A stretch of DNA of 64,000 nt. Origin: Parageobacillus sp. KH3-4 (GTDB taxonomy: Bacteria; Bacillota; Bacilli; Bacillales; Anoxybacillaceae). The stretch is taken from the NCBI RefSeq assembly GCF_022846435.1, contig NZ_AP025627.1, positions 2,204,001 through 2,268,000 of the forward strand. The letters run 5' to 3'. A program made the position numbers and the translations under genes. Of the stretch, positions 36,973-46,164 are shown in pieces. Numbering within the stretch: the stretch's first letter is position 1; each line of letters begins with the position of its first letter. The notes below the pieces were generated by a model that was not told the DNA's origin, searched no databases, and was given only the letters and a program-made list of their open reading frames with translations.

Positions 36973-38043
36973 TTATATGACTTGTACAAGGCGAAACCGT
37001 TGTCCTCCTCCGACGTACGCAAGGAGAGGAAGATCGTCTTCGATAATTCGTCCAATCACATTGACTTTATCATCTGCCGGAAGATCCGTTAATGTGATTT
37101 GCAGTTCGCCAGCATATCTTCCATATCGAATATTATCCATTGTAACACTGCCCTTTGGTCTTTCGATCGTACATGCTGGCACCATCAAATGCTTTGGCCA
37201 CAAGAAAGATAAACGGGATTCAAGGGAGCGAATGACATCCCTTGCCGCATCGCGCCGATTCGTATGAACCGTTTCGATCATGGAAAGCAGCTCGTGTTGT
37301 TGTATAAGCGGCCGATAGCGAAGCGGAATGACGCCATCACGAAACTCCTTCATTCGCGCAAGCGCCTCATCTGTCACGGAACCATCACCAACAAATACTT
37401 TATTCACGCCACAATCCCGCACTAATTCCGCGTACGCGCAAAGCGGATCGATGTTCCGATGCGCCTCCAGCGTCGGGAGACCTTGATGAAGCGGACCCCG
37501 CTTTTTTTTATTTCCCGGGATGAACGCGGCAATCGTTCGAATCCCTTTTCGGCGCAACATCTTGTTTTTTCGAATGACCGCTTCTTTCGATAGCCCCGTT
37601 TCCGGACGCGGATAAAAATTGTGCCACGCTTCGAGATGATTCCAATTGACGCCACAGTCAACAAGCTTGTCACATTCTTCCTCCGTCATCGTGCTCGCAT
37701 TGAAAACAACCTTGATCTGCTGGGAAAGCTGCGCCGCTTCTTCAACGGAAAACCCGTCATCCAACCGGAGTCCGCTAACTCCCGAGCTAACAAGCAATTT
37801 GAGACTGTCGCCATCGGTCCCTATTTTGGCCAAAGAAGCCGGAGTAACGTCAGCGACGATCTCGATTTCGTACCGTTTCGCCAACCTTCCAATTTCCTGT
37901 AACCGCTTGCGATAAATGGCAAGATCATCTTCTGGAATGTGAAGCGATGTAAATAGTTCCCGACATCCGAAGCGATTTGCCTGTTTAAACCTTTTTTCAA
38001 TCTGATCCATCTGTTCTGTGAAGTAAAAAGATAGATAAAACAT
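36973..38043 (-). CDS. mupG: 6-phospho-N-acetylmuramidase MupG (DUF871)
   Basis: 356-aa TIM-barrel protein that in Staphylococcus and Bacillus cleaves MurNAc-6P-GlcNAc. Segments IVADVTPASLAKIG, GLRLDDGF, VFNASTMTEEECDKL and NHLEAWHNFYPRPETGL are characteristic. The ATG at 38043 follows GGAGGAATCT, better than the one at 38058 overlapping the murP stop. Last gene of murQ-murP-mupG. Confidence 0.9.
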   Translation of the reverse strand: MFYLSFYFTEQMDQIEKRFKQANRFGCRELFTSLHIPEDDLAIYRKRLQEIGRLAKRYEIEIVADVTPASLAKIGTDGDSLKLLVSSGVSGLRLDDGFSVEEAAQLSQQIKVVFNASTMTEEECDKLVDCGVNWNHLEAWHNFYPRPETGLSKEAVIRKNKMLRRKGIRTIAAFIPGNKKKRGPLHQGLPTLEAHRNIDPLCAYAELVRDCGVNKVFVGDGSVTDEALARMKEFRDGVIPLRYRPLIQQHELLSMIETVHTNRRDAARDVIRSLESRLSFLWPKHLMVPACTIERPKGSVTMDNIRYGRYAGELQITLTDLPADDKVNVIGRIIEDDLPLLAYVGGGQRFRLVQVI

Positions 38044-38057
38044 AGATTCCTCCAGCA

Positions 38058-39413
38058 TTAAATGTTTTCCGCCATTTCTTCTTTAAAGCCGAAGAAATAC
38101 GTAAAAATGAAGCCAAACACATATGAGATGACCAACCCTAAGAAATAAAGAATATATTTATTGTCAGCGATTAACGGAATAAGCGATAATCCCGATACCC
38201 CTATTCCAAGCGCGGCCGTTTTCATCACCGCCTGAAACGCGCCGCCGACCGCTGCGCCGAGGCACGCAGTTAAAAATGGTCTTCCCAATGGCAGCGTGAC
38301 CCCATACAACAATGGCTCGCCAATTCCTAAAAATCCAACTGGCAACGCCCCTTTAATAATGTTGCGAAGCCGCTTGTTTTTCGTTTTGACGAAAATCGCG
38401 ATTGCCGCTCCTACTTGGCCTGCCCCTGCCATCGCCAAAATCGGAAGAATGGGAGTAGAACCGATTTTATTAATAAATTCCATATGAATTGGTGTCAAGC
38501 CGTGATGCAATCCAACCATCACGAGCGGTAAAAACGTTCCCGCCAATACGGCGCCGGCAACTGCACCGCCAATATCCAATACCGCTTTGATTCCGCTCGT
38601 AATCCCTAAAGACAGCCAGCCGGCAAGCGGTTGAACGGCAATAAGCGTAAACAAACATACGACTAACACGGTGACAAGCGGCGTTACAATAATATCCACC
38701 GCATTCGGAACAAATTTTCGGACGCGCTTTTCAATGACCGCCATCAGCCACGCTGCCAACATCACCGCAAACAATCCGCCCCGTCCTGGTGTAAGCGCTT
38801 CCCCGAATAGTTTCATATCGGCAAGCGCCGGGTTAAATACTAAAATTCCGGCGATTGCTCCTAACACAGGGGTACCGCCAAACTCTTTTGCCGTATTGTA
38901 TCCGACTAAAATGCCAAGCGAAGCGAAAATGCCGCCGCCAATAACCAATAATAGCTGCAGCCATGTTTCCGTTGGATCAGCACCGGCGTTTTTGGCAAAG
39001 TTGGCGATTCCGTTAATGATTCCCGATGCAACAAGCCCAGGTATAAGCGGGATAAAAATGCTGCCGATTTTGCGCAACAACCGTTTAAACGGCGTTTGGT
39101 TACGCTTTTGAATCTCGGTTTTTTTCTGCGCTGCAATATCTTCTTCAATCACTTCCCCAAGCTCTAACCCCGTCAATTCGCAAAGCGCGGCCGCTACTTT
39201 GTTGACGACGCCAGGACCGACAACGATTTGCAGCGTTTCATCTTCAATGACCCCCATAACACCATCAATGTTTCTAAGTCCTGCGATATCGGCCTTTTGC
39301 TGATCGTATAGCGACACTCTCACTCTCGTCATGCAATGAGCGATGCGCGCAATATTTTCTTTTCCTCCAAGTCGTTCTAACATTTTAATAGCCATTTGTT
39401 GTTCCCGTTTCAT
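38058..39413 (-). CDS. murP: PTS N-acetylmuramic acid transporter IIBC
   Basis: 451 aa. N-terminal EIIB domain with phosphorylated Cys in AHCMTRVRVSL, then EIIC with GLHHGLTPIHMEFINKIG and GIGEPLLYGVTLPLGRPF. No EIIA domain, as normal for MurP, which borrows the glucose EIIA. It takes up and phosphorylates MurNAc or MurNAc-GlcNAc. Confidence 0.9.
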   Translation of the reverse strand: MKREQQMAIKMLERLGGKENIARIAHCMTRVRVSLYDQQKADIAGLRNIDGVMGVIEDETLQIVVGPGVVNKVAAALCELTGLELGEVIEEDIAAQKKTEIQKRNQTPFKRLLRKIGSIFIPLIPGLVASGIINGIANFAKNAGADPTETWLQLLLVIGGGIFASLGILVGYNTAKEFGGTPVLGAIAGILVFNPALADMKLFGEALTPGRGGLFAVMLAAWLMAVIEKRVRKFVPNAVDIIVTPLVTVLVVCLFTLIAVQPLAGWLSLGITSGIKAVLDIGGAVAGAVLAGTFLPLVMVGLHHGLTPIHMEFINKIGSTPILPILAMAGAGQVGAAIAIFVKTKNKRLRNIIKGALPVGFLGIGEPLLYGVTLPLGRPFLTACLGAAVGGAFQAVMKTAALGIGVSGLSLIPLIADNKYILYFLGLVISYVFGFIFTYFFGFKEEMAENI

Positions 39414-39434
39414 TTCAACCTCTCCCTTTCCTTT

Positions 39435-40340
39435 TTATTGAAGCGCCTGGCGGACGAATCCATTCGCTTTTTGCAGGCGCTCTGTCGCTTCCTCATAGCT
39501 GCATTGCAACAAAATCATGACAATCGCCGTTTTCACATGTCCTTGTGCCGCTTCGTAATACTGCTCTGCCGTTTTGGCATCCACATCGGCAGCCTGCATA
39601 ATGATTCGTTTGGCTCGTTCTTTTAATTTAACATTTGTTGCCTGCACGTCGACCATTAAATTTTTATATACTTTTCCGATTCCAATCATGGAAGCGGTGG
39701 AAATCATATTTAATACCATCTTTTGCGCCGTACCTGCTTTTAGACGGGTGGACCCTGTTAAAACTTCCGGGCCTGTTTCCACTTCCACGCTGATATCAGC
39801 ATACTTGCTTATTTCCGCTCCTTTATTGCAGGCAATGCTTCCTGTAGTGGCGCCGATGTGTTTGGCGTATCGAAGCCCGCTGATCACATACGGCGTTCGT
39901 CCGCTCGCCGCGATGCCAATAACGATATCTTTCTCCGTTAATCCAATCGACTGTAAATCTCTTACCGCAAGTTCTTCATTATCTTCCGCTCCTTCTACCG
40001 CGTTTGTGAACGCTTCCAAACCTCCCGCGATCAGCCCTTGTACCATCTCTTTTTCCGTCCCGAATGTCGGCGGGCATTCCACCGCATCTAAAATTCCAAG
40101 ACGACCGCTCGTGCCAGCTCCCATATAAATGAGCCGGCCACCCTGCCGGAATGATGCAATCACTTTTTGCACAAGCTTTTCGATTTGTGCTAATTCTTTT
40201 GAAACGGCAATCGCCACTGTTTTATCTTCTTCATTCATCACTTGTAAAATTTCTTTCGTCGTCATTTCATCTAAATTCCGCGTTTTGTTATTTCGTTGTT
40301 CGGTTGTTAAGCGTTCTAGCAATCTCGTCACCTTCTCCAT
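39435..40340 (-). CDS. murQ: N-acetylmuramic acid 6-phosphate etherase
   Basis: 301-aa SIS-domain lyase that removes D-lactate from MurNAc-6-P to give GlcNAc-6-P. Motifs: YMGAGTSGRLGILDAVECPPTFG, split here for length around residues 74-96, VEGAEDN, and GIAASGRTPYVISGL. First gene of the mur operon, with its own promoter and MurR-like site. Confidence 0.93.
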   Translation of the reverse strand: MEKVTRLLERLTTEQRNNKTRNLDEMTTKEILQVMNEEDKTVAIAVSKELAQIEKLVQKVIASFRQGGRLIYMGAGTSGRLGILDAVECPPTFGTEKEMVQGLIAGGLEAFTNAVEGAEDNEELAVRDLQSIGLTEKDIVIGIAASGRTPYVISGLRYAKHIGATTGSIACNKGAEISKYADISVEVETGPEVLTGSTRLKAGTAQKMVLNMISTASMIGIGKVYKNLMVDVQATNVKLKERAKRIIMQAADVDAKTAEQYYEAAQGHVKTAIVMILLQCSYEEATERLQKANGFVRQALQ

Positions 40341-40346
40341 CTTTTT

Positions 40347-40359
40347 GAAATTTTATTTC
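40347..40359 (-). promoter_or_regulatory. Candidate MurR operator
   Basis: The inverted repeat GAAATTTTATTTC (5-bp arms, 3-nt centre) lies between the murQ start and its promoter, where an RpiR-type repressor would block it. Confidence 0.45.
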
Positions 40360-40367
40360 TTAATTTA

Positions 40368-40395
40368 ATTATATAATTATGAAACAAAATATCAA
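40368..40395 (-). promoter_or_regulatory. Sigma-A promoter of murQ-murP-mupG
   Basis: On the minus strand: TTGATA, 16 bp, TATAAT. About 28 bp upstream of the murQ start. Confidence 0.65.
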
Positions 40396-40437
40396 TCTGT
40401 TCTTCCATTTTCAAAAAAATTTTTATATACAAATACA

Positions 40438-40469
40438 AAAAAAGAGAAACGCGGGCATTGATTGCCCGC
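40438..40469 (-). terminator. Terminator after murR
   Basis: GCGGGCA/TGCCCGC stem, then GTTTCTCTTTTTTT on the minus strand, about 15 bp past the murR stop. It separates murR from the mur catabolic operon. Confidence 0.85.
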
Positions 40470-40484
40470 TTCCATAAACGTGAT

Positions 40485-41345
40485 TTATCTCCGCAACCGC
40501 ACCACTTCTTCTCTTGTTTCATGGAATTTATCCAAAACAAGGCTTCCCATTCGGTGGAACGTAATTAAATAAAGCGCGTCAATGATATTCAGTTGCGTCA
40601 TTCGTGATGCCATGCTTCCGATGCGATGGTCTTGCTCGACATCCGGAAGGCATAGCTTGATATCCGCTTCTTTATACAATGGTGACGACGTATCGAGTTT
40701 GGTAATGGCAATCACCGTGGCATCTTGTTTTTTTGCGAATCTCGCAATTTCCAGCACATCTTTTGTTCTTCCCGATGTGGAAATCGCGACAAACACATCC
40801 CCTTCCTCTAAATTTGCGACAAGCGGAAGCATCGTATGAAAATCGGGGGACATCACCGACACATAACCTAGCTTCGTAAATTTGTAACACGCATCCATCG
40901 CGGAAGCAGCCGAGCCACCGACTCCATAAAATAAAATTTTGCTCGCCTTCACCATTGCTTCCGCCGCTTTTTCCAACTCACGCTTATCAATCGTTGTGGT
41001 CGTCGCTTCGACCGCCGCTTTGTTGACATAGGTCACTTTATTGAATAAGTCATACGGAGTATCTTGCTTGTCGATAATCGAAAAATCGTTAATGTTCATA
41101 TCCGCTATCGTCAATTCGCGAACAAGCGCCAGTTTTAAAGCAGTAAAGCTGCCGATGCCAATCGCTTTGCAAAACCGCACGACACTTGCTTCACTAGCTC
41201 CCGCGTTTCTCGACAGTTCCTTCGTCGTCATGTTTGGCACAAGTTCCGCATGTTCCATAATATACGTTGCAATCTTTTTTTCCGCCCGCGAAAATCGTTC
41301 CATTTGATTTTCAATTTTTGCTAAAATGCTCAACTGCTTCATCAT
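40485..41345 (-). CDS. murR: MurR/RpiR-family transcriptional regulator
   Basis: 286 aa: N-terminal RpiR helix-turn-helix (MTTKELSRNAGASEASVVRFCKA at about 39-61) and C-terminal SIS domain (KILFYGVGGSAASAMDA, VFVAISTSGRTKDVLEIA). It probably represses murQPG and is released by MurNAc-6-P. GAGGAAGAATAATC precedes a double ATG (41345 or 41342). Confidence 0.88.
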   Translation of the reverse strand: MMKQLSILAKIENQMERFSRAEKKIATYIMEHAELVPNMTTKELSRNAGASEASVVRFCKAIGIGSFTALKLALVRELTIADMNINDFSIIDKQDTPYDLFNKVTYVNKAAVEATTTTIDKRELEKAAEAMVKASKILFYGVGGSAASAMDACYKFTKLGYVSVMSPDFHTMLPLVANLEEGDVFVAISTSGRTKDVLEIARFAKKQDATVIAITKLDTSSPLYKEADIKLCLPDVEQDHRIGSMASRMTQLNIIDALYLITFHRMGSLVLDKFHETREEVVRLRR

Positions 41346-41560
41346 GATTATTCTTCCTCTCTATCCTGCATCACACTTAATCTAATGTTACCATGCATCC
41401 GCTATCAAAAGAAAGCGGCACATGTTGTTCGGCAATACTAAGAAACACCGCTAAAATGAAGATGGAGAAAGGTTGCAATATGCGCGTTTCCACTGCTTCA
41501 TGATTCCTTTTCGGAACTAGCTCATTCTTAACTCAAAATATTTTTTATCTTAAACAAAAA

Positions 41561-41593
41561 ATATTTGAATTCAAGATATTTTTCGGTTATGAT
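41561..41593 (+). promoter_or_regulatory. Promoter with overlapping palindrome upstream of the yceI-like gene
   Basis: TTGAAT, 17 bp, TATGAT form a good sigma-A promoter. The -35 lies inside the imperfect palindrome ATATTTGAATTCAAGATAT (41561-41579), which resembles operators of MhqR-type MarR repressors (quinone/electrophile stress). Regulator identity is inference. Confidence 0.6.
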
Positions 41594-41624
41594 TATATCA
41601 AAACAAAAGGAGGAAGAAGAAATA

Positions 41625-42152
41625 ATGGCAAACTTTCAATTGGACAAAATTCATAGTTCCATATCTTTTCAGGTAAAGCATATGATGGTTGCTAAAGCAA
41701 GAGGGGAGTTCAGCGAATTTGATATTAAAGTGGAAGGTGACATCCATCAGCTCGAATCAGCAAAAGTGAAAGCAACTATTCAAGCAGCCTCGATTGATAC
41801 AAAAAACGAAGACAGAGACAACCACCTTCGCTCAGCGGACTTTTTCGATGCGGAAAATTATCCAACGATTACGTTTATCAGCGATTCTGTCAAAAAAGTT
41901 TCCGATCATGAGTATGAAGTAACAGGTCGATTAACGATCAAAGACGTGACCAAAACAGAAACGTTCAAAGTCGAATTTAACGGACAGTCGAAAAATCCGA
42001 TGACTGGAAACATCATCGCCGGTTTTGATGTCGAAGGAAAAATTAACCGCGAAGATTATGGCTTGACATGGAATGCGGCTCTTGAAACAGGCGGGTTCCT
42101 AGTTGGAAAAGAAGTAAAAATATTCGGAAGTTTTGAATTTATTATTATCTAA
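41625..42152 (+). CDS. YceI-family lipid-binding protein
   Basis: 175-aa lipocalin-like YceI domain. The ATG at 41625 (MANFQLDKIHSSISF) follows AAAAGGAGGAAGAAG; the open frame before it is untranslated. IDTKNEDRDNHLRSADFFDAENYP is the family signature (residues about 56-80). No signal peptide, so a cytoplasmic polyisoprenoid- or quinone-binding role is likely. Confidence 0.88.
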   Translation: MANFQLDKIHSSISFQVKHMMVAKARGEFSEFDIKVEGDIHQLESAKVKATIQAASIDTKNEDRDNHLRSADFFDAENYPTITFISDSVKKVSDHEYEVTGRLTIKDVTKTETFKVEFNGQSKNPMTGNIIAGFDVEGKINREDYGLTWNAALETGGFLVGKEVKIFGSFEFIII

Positions 42153-42168
42153 CCTCTTTCATGCCAAA

Positions 42169-42210
42169 CGCCCTTAGCCTTTTCAGTCAAGCTAAGGGCG
42201 CTAATTGTTT
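42169..42210 (+). terminator. Terminator after the yceI-like gene
   Basis: CGCCCTTAGC/GCTAAGGGCG, a 10-bp stem, followed by CTAATTGTTT. It lies 17 bp past the stop. Confidence 0.75.
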
Positions 42211-42381
42211 GCCAACTTGGCGTAGGTTCTTCCTTAATTATGATTATGCAATACTCGTCATATTCAATGTTTTGACAAACAGAATGAACACTTCGGCATT
42301 CGCCCGTCAGCCGCTACATAGCATTCCCGCAAAAACGTTTTTTATGGCAAAAGACAGCGTTTATTTCTAACAAAACAATTC

Positions 42382-43190
42382 TTAAGCCCACCACATTTCC
42401 GCTAATGTTTCTTTGAAAAGAATTTGTTTTAATAAATTTACCGCTTTGCTTAATCCTTCATCAATAGACGCAAGCATGTCTTCATGTTCGATGGAAAGAA
42501 CATAATCATACCCTACTGCACGCAAGGCGCTAACAATATCCTTCCAAACCTTCTCATCATGGCCATAGCCTACGGATCGGAATGTCCATGCACGATCTAA
42601 AATGTTACTGTAATGTTTTGTATCCAATACGCCATTCACCCGAATATTCGTTTTATCCAAATATGTATCTTTTGCATGAAAATGGAAGATGGCCTTTTCA
42701 CGTCCTAGCTTTTTAATAGCTTCCACCGGGTCAATGCCCTGCCATACTAAATGACTTGGGTCGAAGTTAGCACCAATGCTAGGTCCTACATGTTCCCTTA
42801 ACTTTAATAACGTCTCCGGATTATATACGACAAAACCAGGGTGCATTTCAAATGCGATTTGTTTTACTCCATGTAATGCCGCAAATTTTTCCTCTTCTTT
42901 CCAATAAGGAATCACTACTTCATTCCATTGCCAATCCAATAGCTCTAAATATTCTGGAGGCCAAGAACATGTCACCCAATTAGGATATTTTGCGTTCGGG
43001 CGATCTCCGGGGCATCCGGAAAATCCGTTAACAATAGGCACTTCTAAACGTTCAGCCAACAACACCGTTTTTCTCCACACTTCATGGGATTGAGCAGCAA
43101 ACTTTTTATTCGGATGAAGCGGATTCCCGTGACAACTCAATGCACTAATTGTTAAGCCCCTGCTTTCGATAGAGGGATCGCCACTTTGGT
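42382..43190 (-). pseudogene. 5'-truncated sugar phosphate isomerase/epimerase
   Basis: The C-terminal ~265 residues of an AP-endonuclease-2-type TIM barrel (SIESRGLTISALSCHGNPLHP, FEMHPGFVVYNPETLL, GANFDPSHLVWQGID, FHFHAKDTYLD, LSIEHED). Family members carry about 60 more residues at the N terminus. Just before the retained part the DNA switches to an ABC permease sequence in another frame, so a deletion removed the start. An ATG at 43203 gives an open frame but has no ribosome site and lies in the permease part. Function of the parent: sugar or polyol isomerisation, now probably lost. Confidence 0.75.
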
Positions 43191-43345
43191 ATAAGAAGTC
43201 CATTGATTATTCCAATTACTAAACCCGTTCCTAATCCAGCAGCGATTCCCCCAAATAAACCAAAACCATTCTTGAGCGCTAATGCAGCTGTTAGCGAAGC
43301 TAATGCGGTAATGGAACCTACATTAAGCAGTGAGATAGAACAAGA
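43185..43345 (-). pseudogene. RbsC-like sugar ABC permease fragment
   Basis: On the minus strand an internal piece reads LLNVGSITALASLTAAL, then GGIAAGLGTGLVIGIINGLL and IPKWR, matching the middle of ribose/xylose-type ABC permeases. Both ends are missing. The 3' side joins the truncated isomerase near 43187. The two were probably part of one sugar-transport cluster before the deletion. Confidence 0.7.
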
Positions 43346-43408
43346 GTTTATAATAACTAATCAACTTTATATGATTTATAAGACAAACATAGAAATACAA
43401 AAGCATCT

Positions 43409-43600
43409 CTAGCTGCCACAGCAATCGCCACCTTCGAATTGCCAACCAAAGAACACGAACAATGTTCTTTTTCCTACATCCTTATGTTCATTTCTATTTA
43501 TTTCCTCCAGTGGTATAGTGTCTTCGCCCTGCAATCTTTGTTGTCTCAATAAATATTCTATAAATGTAATTATTTTCCTAATTTCTTCCTGCGAAAAGTG
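43409..43600 (-). other. Open frame without a start codon, ending GGDCCGS
   Basis: After the amidase terminator the minus strand keeps one frame open for about 63 codons (FSQEEIRKIITFIEYLL near the beginning, FFGWQFEGGDCCGS at the end). There is no ATG or GTG and no ribosome site. It could be a 5'-deleted gene, a TTG-started small protein or chance. The surrounding gap 43346-43650 otherwise holds only the terminator. Confidence 0.3.
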
Positions 43601-43626
43601 AAGGGAGTTGGTCTAACCCCCTCCAC
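43592..43626 (-). terminator. Terminator after amiE
   Basis: GTGGAGGGGGTT pairs with AACTCCCTTCAC (12 bp with two G-T pairs, 5-nt loop) followed by TTTTC on the minus strand, 25 bp past the amidase stop. Confidence 0.75.
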
Positions 43627-43650
43627 TTTCTCTCCTCTTGTTTCTTTTCC

Positions 43651-44697
43651 TTAAACGTTTGCTTCTTTCACTTTGCCTTCATGAGGAATCCCCTCAATCG
43701 GGCACTCCGCAGTGCCAACTGTTGTTCTCGTAATCTTTTCCACATTTTCTCTTGCCTTTTCCGCATCCATCACCCATGTACGGTAGAAATCGAATGGACA
43801 TTCGGCAACCCCTTTGTCACCTTCGCCAGATTGAATTTTTCCAGTATATCCGCGATGCAAAAGTTTGAAAAGATGGTTTTGCGATTGAGCGTTTTTGCGG
43901 AAGTCGCGAATCTGGGAAATCGAAATCTCCGCGTATTGGATTCCGTTTTCCTCTTCGCCGCACTCACCGAGAGTCCGACCATCAAAACCGATGATCGCTG
44001 AATGGCCGAAATAAGAATATACTCCGTCAAAACCTGTAGCGTTTGCGATAGCGACATATACATTGTTTGCCCAAGCCATCGTTTTTGCCATCATGATTTG
44101 CTGTTCTTTCGCCGGATACATATATCCCTGGCATCTGACAATCAATTCCGCGCCTTTCATCGCGCAATCACGCCAAATCTCCGGATAGTTTCCATCATCG
44201 CAAATAATCAAGCTGATTTTAATCCCCTTAGGCCCTTCCGTCACATATGTCGTATCTCCGGGATACCATCCCTCGATCGGGCACCACGGAATGATCTTCC
44301 GGTATTTTTGTACAATTTCTCCTTTATTGTTGATTAGAACGAGCGTATTATAAGGGTTTTTATGCGGATGCTCTTCGTGTTGTTCCCCCGTTAATGAGAA
44401 AACTCCCCAAGTATTTGCTTTTCTGCACGCTTCAGCAAAGATTTCCGTCTCTTCACCAGGAATGGTTGTCGCTGTTTCAAACATTTCTTTCCTGTCGTAC
44501 ATAATACCCATCGTGCTGTATTCAGGGAAAATGACAAGATCCATTCCCGGCAGTCCCTGCTTCATGCCGATAATCATGTTCGCAATGTTTTTCGCATTTT
44601 CAATTACTTCTTTTCTCGTATGCAAGCGCGGCATTTTATAGTTAACGACTGCTACCCCCACCGTATCGTTGCTGCTGGAAATATCCCCGTGTCTCAT
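43651..44697 (-). CDS. amiE: Aliphatic amidase
   Basis: 348-aa nitrilase-superfamily amidase hydrolysing short aliphatic amides to acid and ammonia. Numbering matches characterised AmiE exactly: E59 (FPEYST), K134 (YRKIIPW), E142 (IEGWYPG) and C166 (ICDDGNYPE). With nitrile hydratase upstream it completes nitrile to amide to carboxylate. Very similar pairs are known from thermophilic bacilli such as Aeribacillus (Geobacillus) pallidus RAPc8. Confidence 0.95.
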   Translation of the reverse strand: MRHGDISSSNDTVGVAVVNYKMPRLHTRKEVIENAKNIANMIIGMKQGLPGMDLVIFPEYSTMGIMYDRKEMFETATTIPGEETEIFAEACRKANTWGVFSLTGEQHEEHPHKNPYNTLVLINNKGEIVQKYRKIIPWCPIEGWYPGDTTYVTEGPKGIKISLIICDDGNYPEIWRDCAMKGAELIVRCQGYMYPAKEQQIMMAKTMAWANNVYVAIANATGFDGVYSYFGHSAIIGFDGRTLGECGEEENGIQYAEISISQIRDFRKNAQSQNHLFKLLHRGYTGKIQSGEGDKGVAECPFDFYRTWVMDAEKARENVEKITRTTVGTAECPIEGIPHEGKVKEANV

Positions 44698-44857
44698 ATT
44701 AATTTTCCTCCTTCTTTTTTAGTTTTTTTGATTGGAATGTTGTAATGAATGATGAATCTGCTTCCCCTCTCCTTCGAGCGCACCACCTCCCTTAAACGGT
44801 AGCAAGCGATAATGGACATGCTTGAAATGCATAAAAACAACAAATATCACTGTTTCC

Positions 44858-45544
44858 TTACATTCCGCCGATAATCGAAATGCCTAATGTTACGCTATAA
44901 AAGCCTGTCAGGACACCTAGGATCAAATAAAGCTTTTTCTTAAATTTCGCTTTTATAAATCCCCATGAGGCAAAATACGTCATAAAAATTGTCGCCATCA
45001 AAACGCCAATAACAAAAAGCAATAGCTGTGCTACAGCAAAAAACAAATTTTGCAAACCAACACTGCTAGAGATCACTATTACTTGTGTCGGAGTTTCCGC
45101 ACCAATTCCATGAATGACGCCAATCACAAAGGCGCCGAAGATGCCAAATTTGGAAAGTTTGTCCTCCGTCAGCGTTTTTCGCCGAAAAAGCTTATAAATC
45201 GTGGCAGATAAAATCTTCCAGCGGCCTTGATACTCGTAGTCGTTTCTTTGCTGAACGACTGAATAAAGGATAAACATCCCCAATAGCAAAAGACTTAGTC
45301 CAACAAAAAGTTCCATCACTCGCAAAAAGCCAACTGGCAAATGCGTGCCGGCGAAAATCGCCAACATCCCAATTACGAACACGATCGCTCCGTGCCCAAT
45401 CGCGTACATGATCCCGAGTTTCAACTGTTGGTTTCTCTGTTTTTCCGCACCGACCATATCGGCAATTGCAGCAATATGATCAGAATCCATCCCGTGTCTT
45501 AAGCCGATCAACATGGTATAAAAGGAAAATGATATCCATTCCAA
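44858..45544 (-). CDS. NiCoT-family cobalt/nickel permease
   Basis: About 228-aa membrane protein with six or seven hydrophobic segments and the metal signature LRHGMDSDHIAAI (NiCoT HX4DH type). FVIGVIHGIGAETPTQ is a second conserved loop. The start is taken as TTG at 45544 because AAAGGAGC lies 8 nt upstream; an in-frame TTG at 45568 lacks a site. In a cobalt nitrile hydratase cluster it should import Co2+, as NhlF does in Rhodococcus, though nickel supply for the lar system cannot be excluded. Confidence 0.85.
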   Translation of the reverse strand: MEWISFSFYTMLIGLRHGMDSDHIAAIADMVGAEKQRNQQLKLGIMYAIGHGAIVFVIGMLAIFAGTHLPVGFLRVMELFVGLSLLLLGMFILYSVVQQRNDYEYQGRWKILSATIYKLFRRKTLTEDKLSKFGIFGAFVIGVIHGIGAETPTQVIVISSSVGLQNLFFAVAQLLLFVIGVLMATIFMTYFASWGFIKAKFKKKLYLILGVLTGFYSVTLGISIIGGM

Positions 45545-45682
45545 ACGAATCGTGCTCCTTTCCAACAAATAAAGTTATTCAAAACGATAATGTAAATGAT
45601 TCACGTTGCTTAATCCTTTCGATAATTGAAAAAATCCATTTTCTTTAACCTACTTTATGTAGTTATCTTATTAACTTCTTCG

Positions 45683-45707
45683 TGACGGACAGTTATCGCG
45701 GATCTAT
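45683..45707. promoter_or_regulatory. Conserved 25-bp element, copy 1 (upstream of the Co/Ni permease)
   Basis: TGACGGACAGTTATCGCGGA followed by TCTAT matches 48714-48738 at 21 of 25 positions. A second shared block (GTAGAACAACA, 45743-45753) follows at nearly the same distance as in copy 2. The remaining bases of 45545-46164 show no gene. Confidence 0.55.
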
Positions 45708-46164
45708 TACTCTACTTGCTTTGATATCCGCTTTTACTAACAGTAGAACAACACAAGTCTCGTCCCCATATTACTTTCAAAACAAAAACTGCCCTATCCG
45801 CAACCTGAACAACATGATGTATTTGCGCCATTTATCGTTGTTCACCGTATTGAAAAATTGTTAAACATGTGTTATCATTTTTTATAAGGCACAAAATGAC
45901 ATCGCCAAACTAGAAACATTGCACATAAAACAGTAAGGATAAACCCGCAAAAACTGTTAGTCGCTCATGCATAAGAAACGATTGTACTTCGTCATAACAT
46001 TATGAAGATTTGCATTCTAATAAAGATGAAGGCCTATAGAAAGCAGAGTTGATCATAGAAGTGGAACCCACTGTTTTCTATATTAAGACGTGTACACATA
46101 CGTTGTATTCGTAATCTTTTTTCATATCGACATATTAGAAGGTTACATTTTTTCAACATCACTA

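Noticed and set aside
44858-45544. Co/Ni permease assigned to nickel supply for the lar system
   Set aside because: It lies 28 kb away, inside the nitrile hydratase cluster and shares an upstream element with it; cobalt is the simpler reading.
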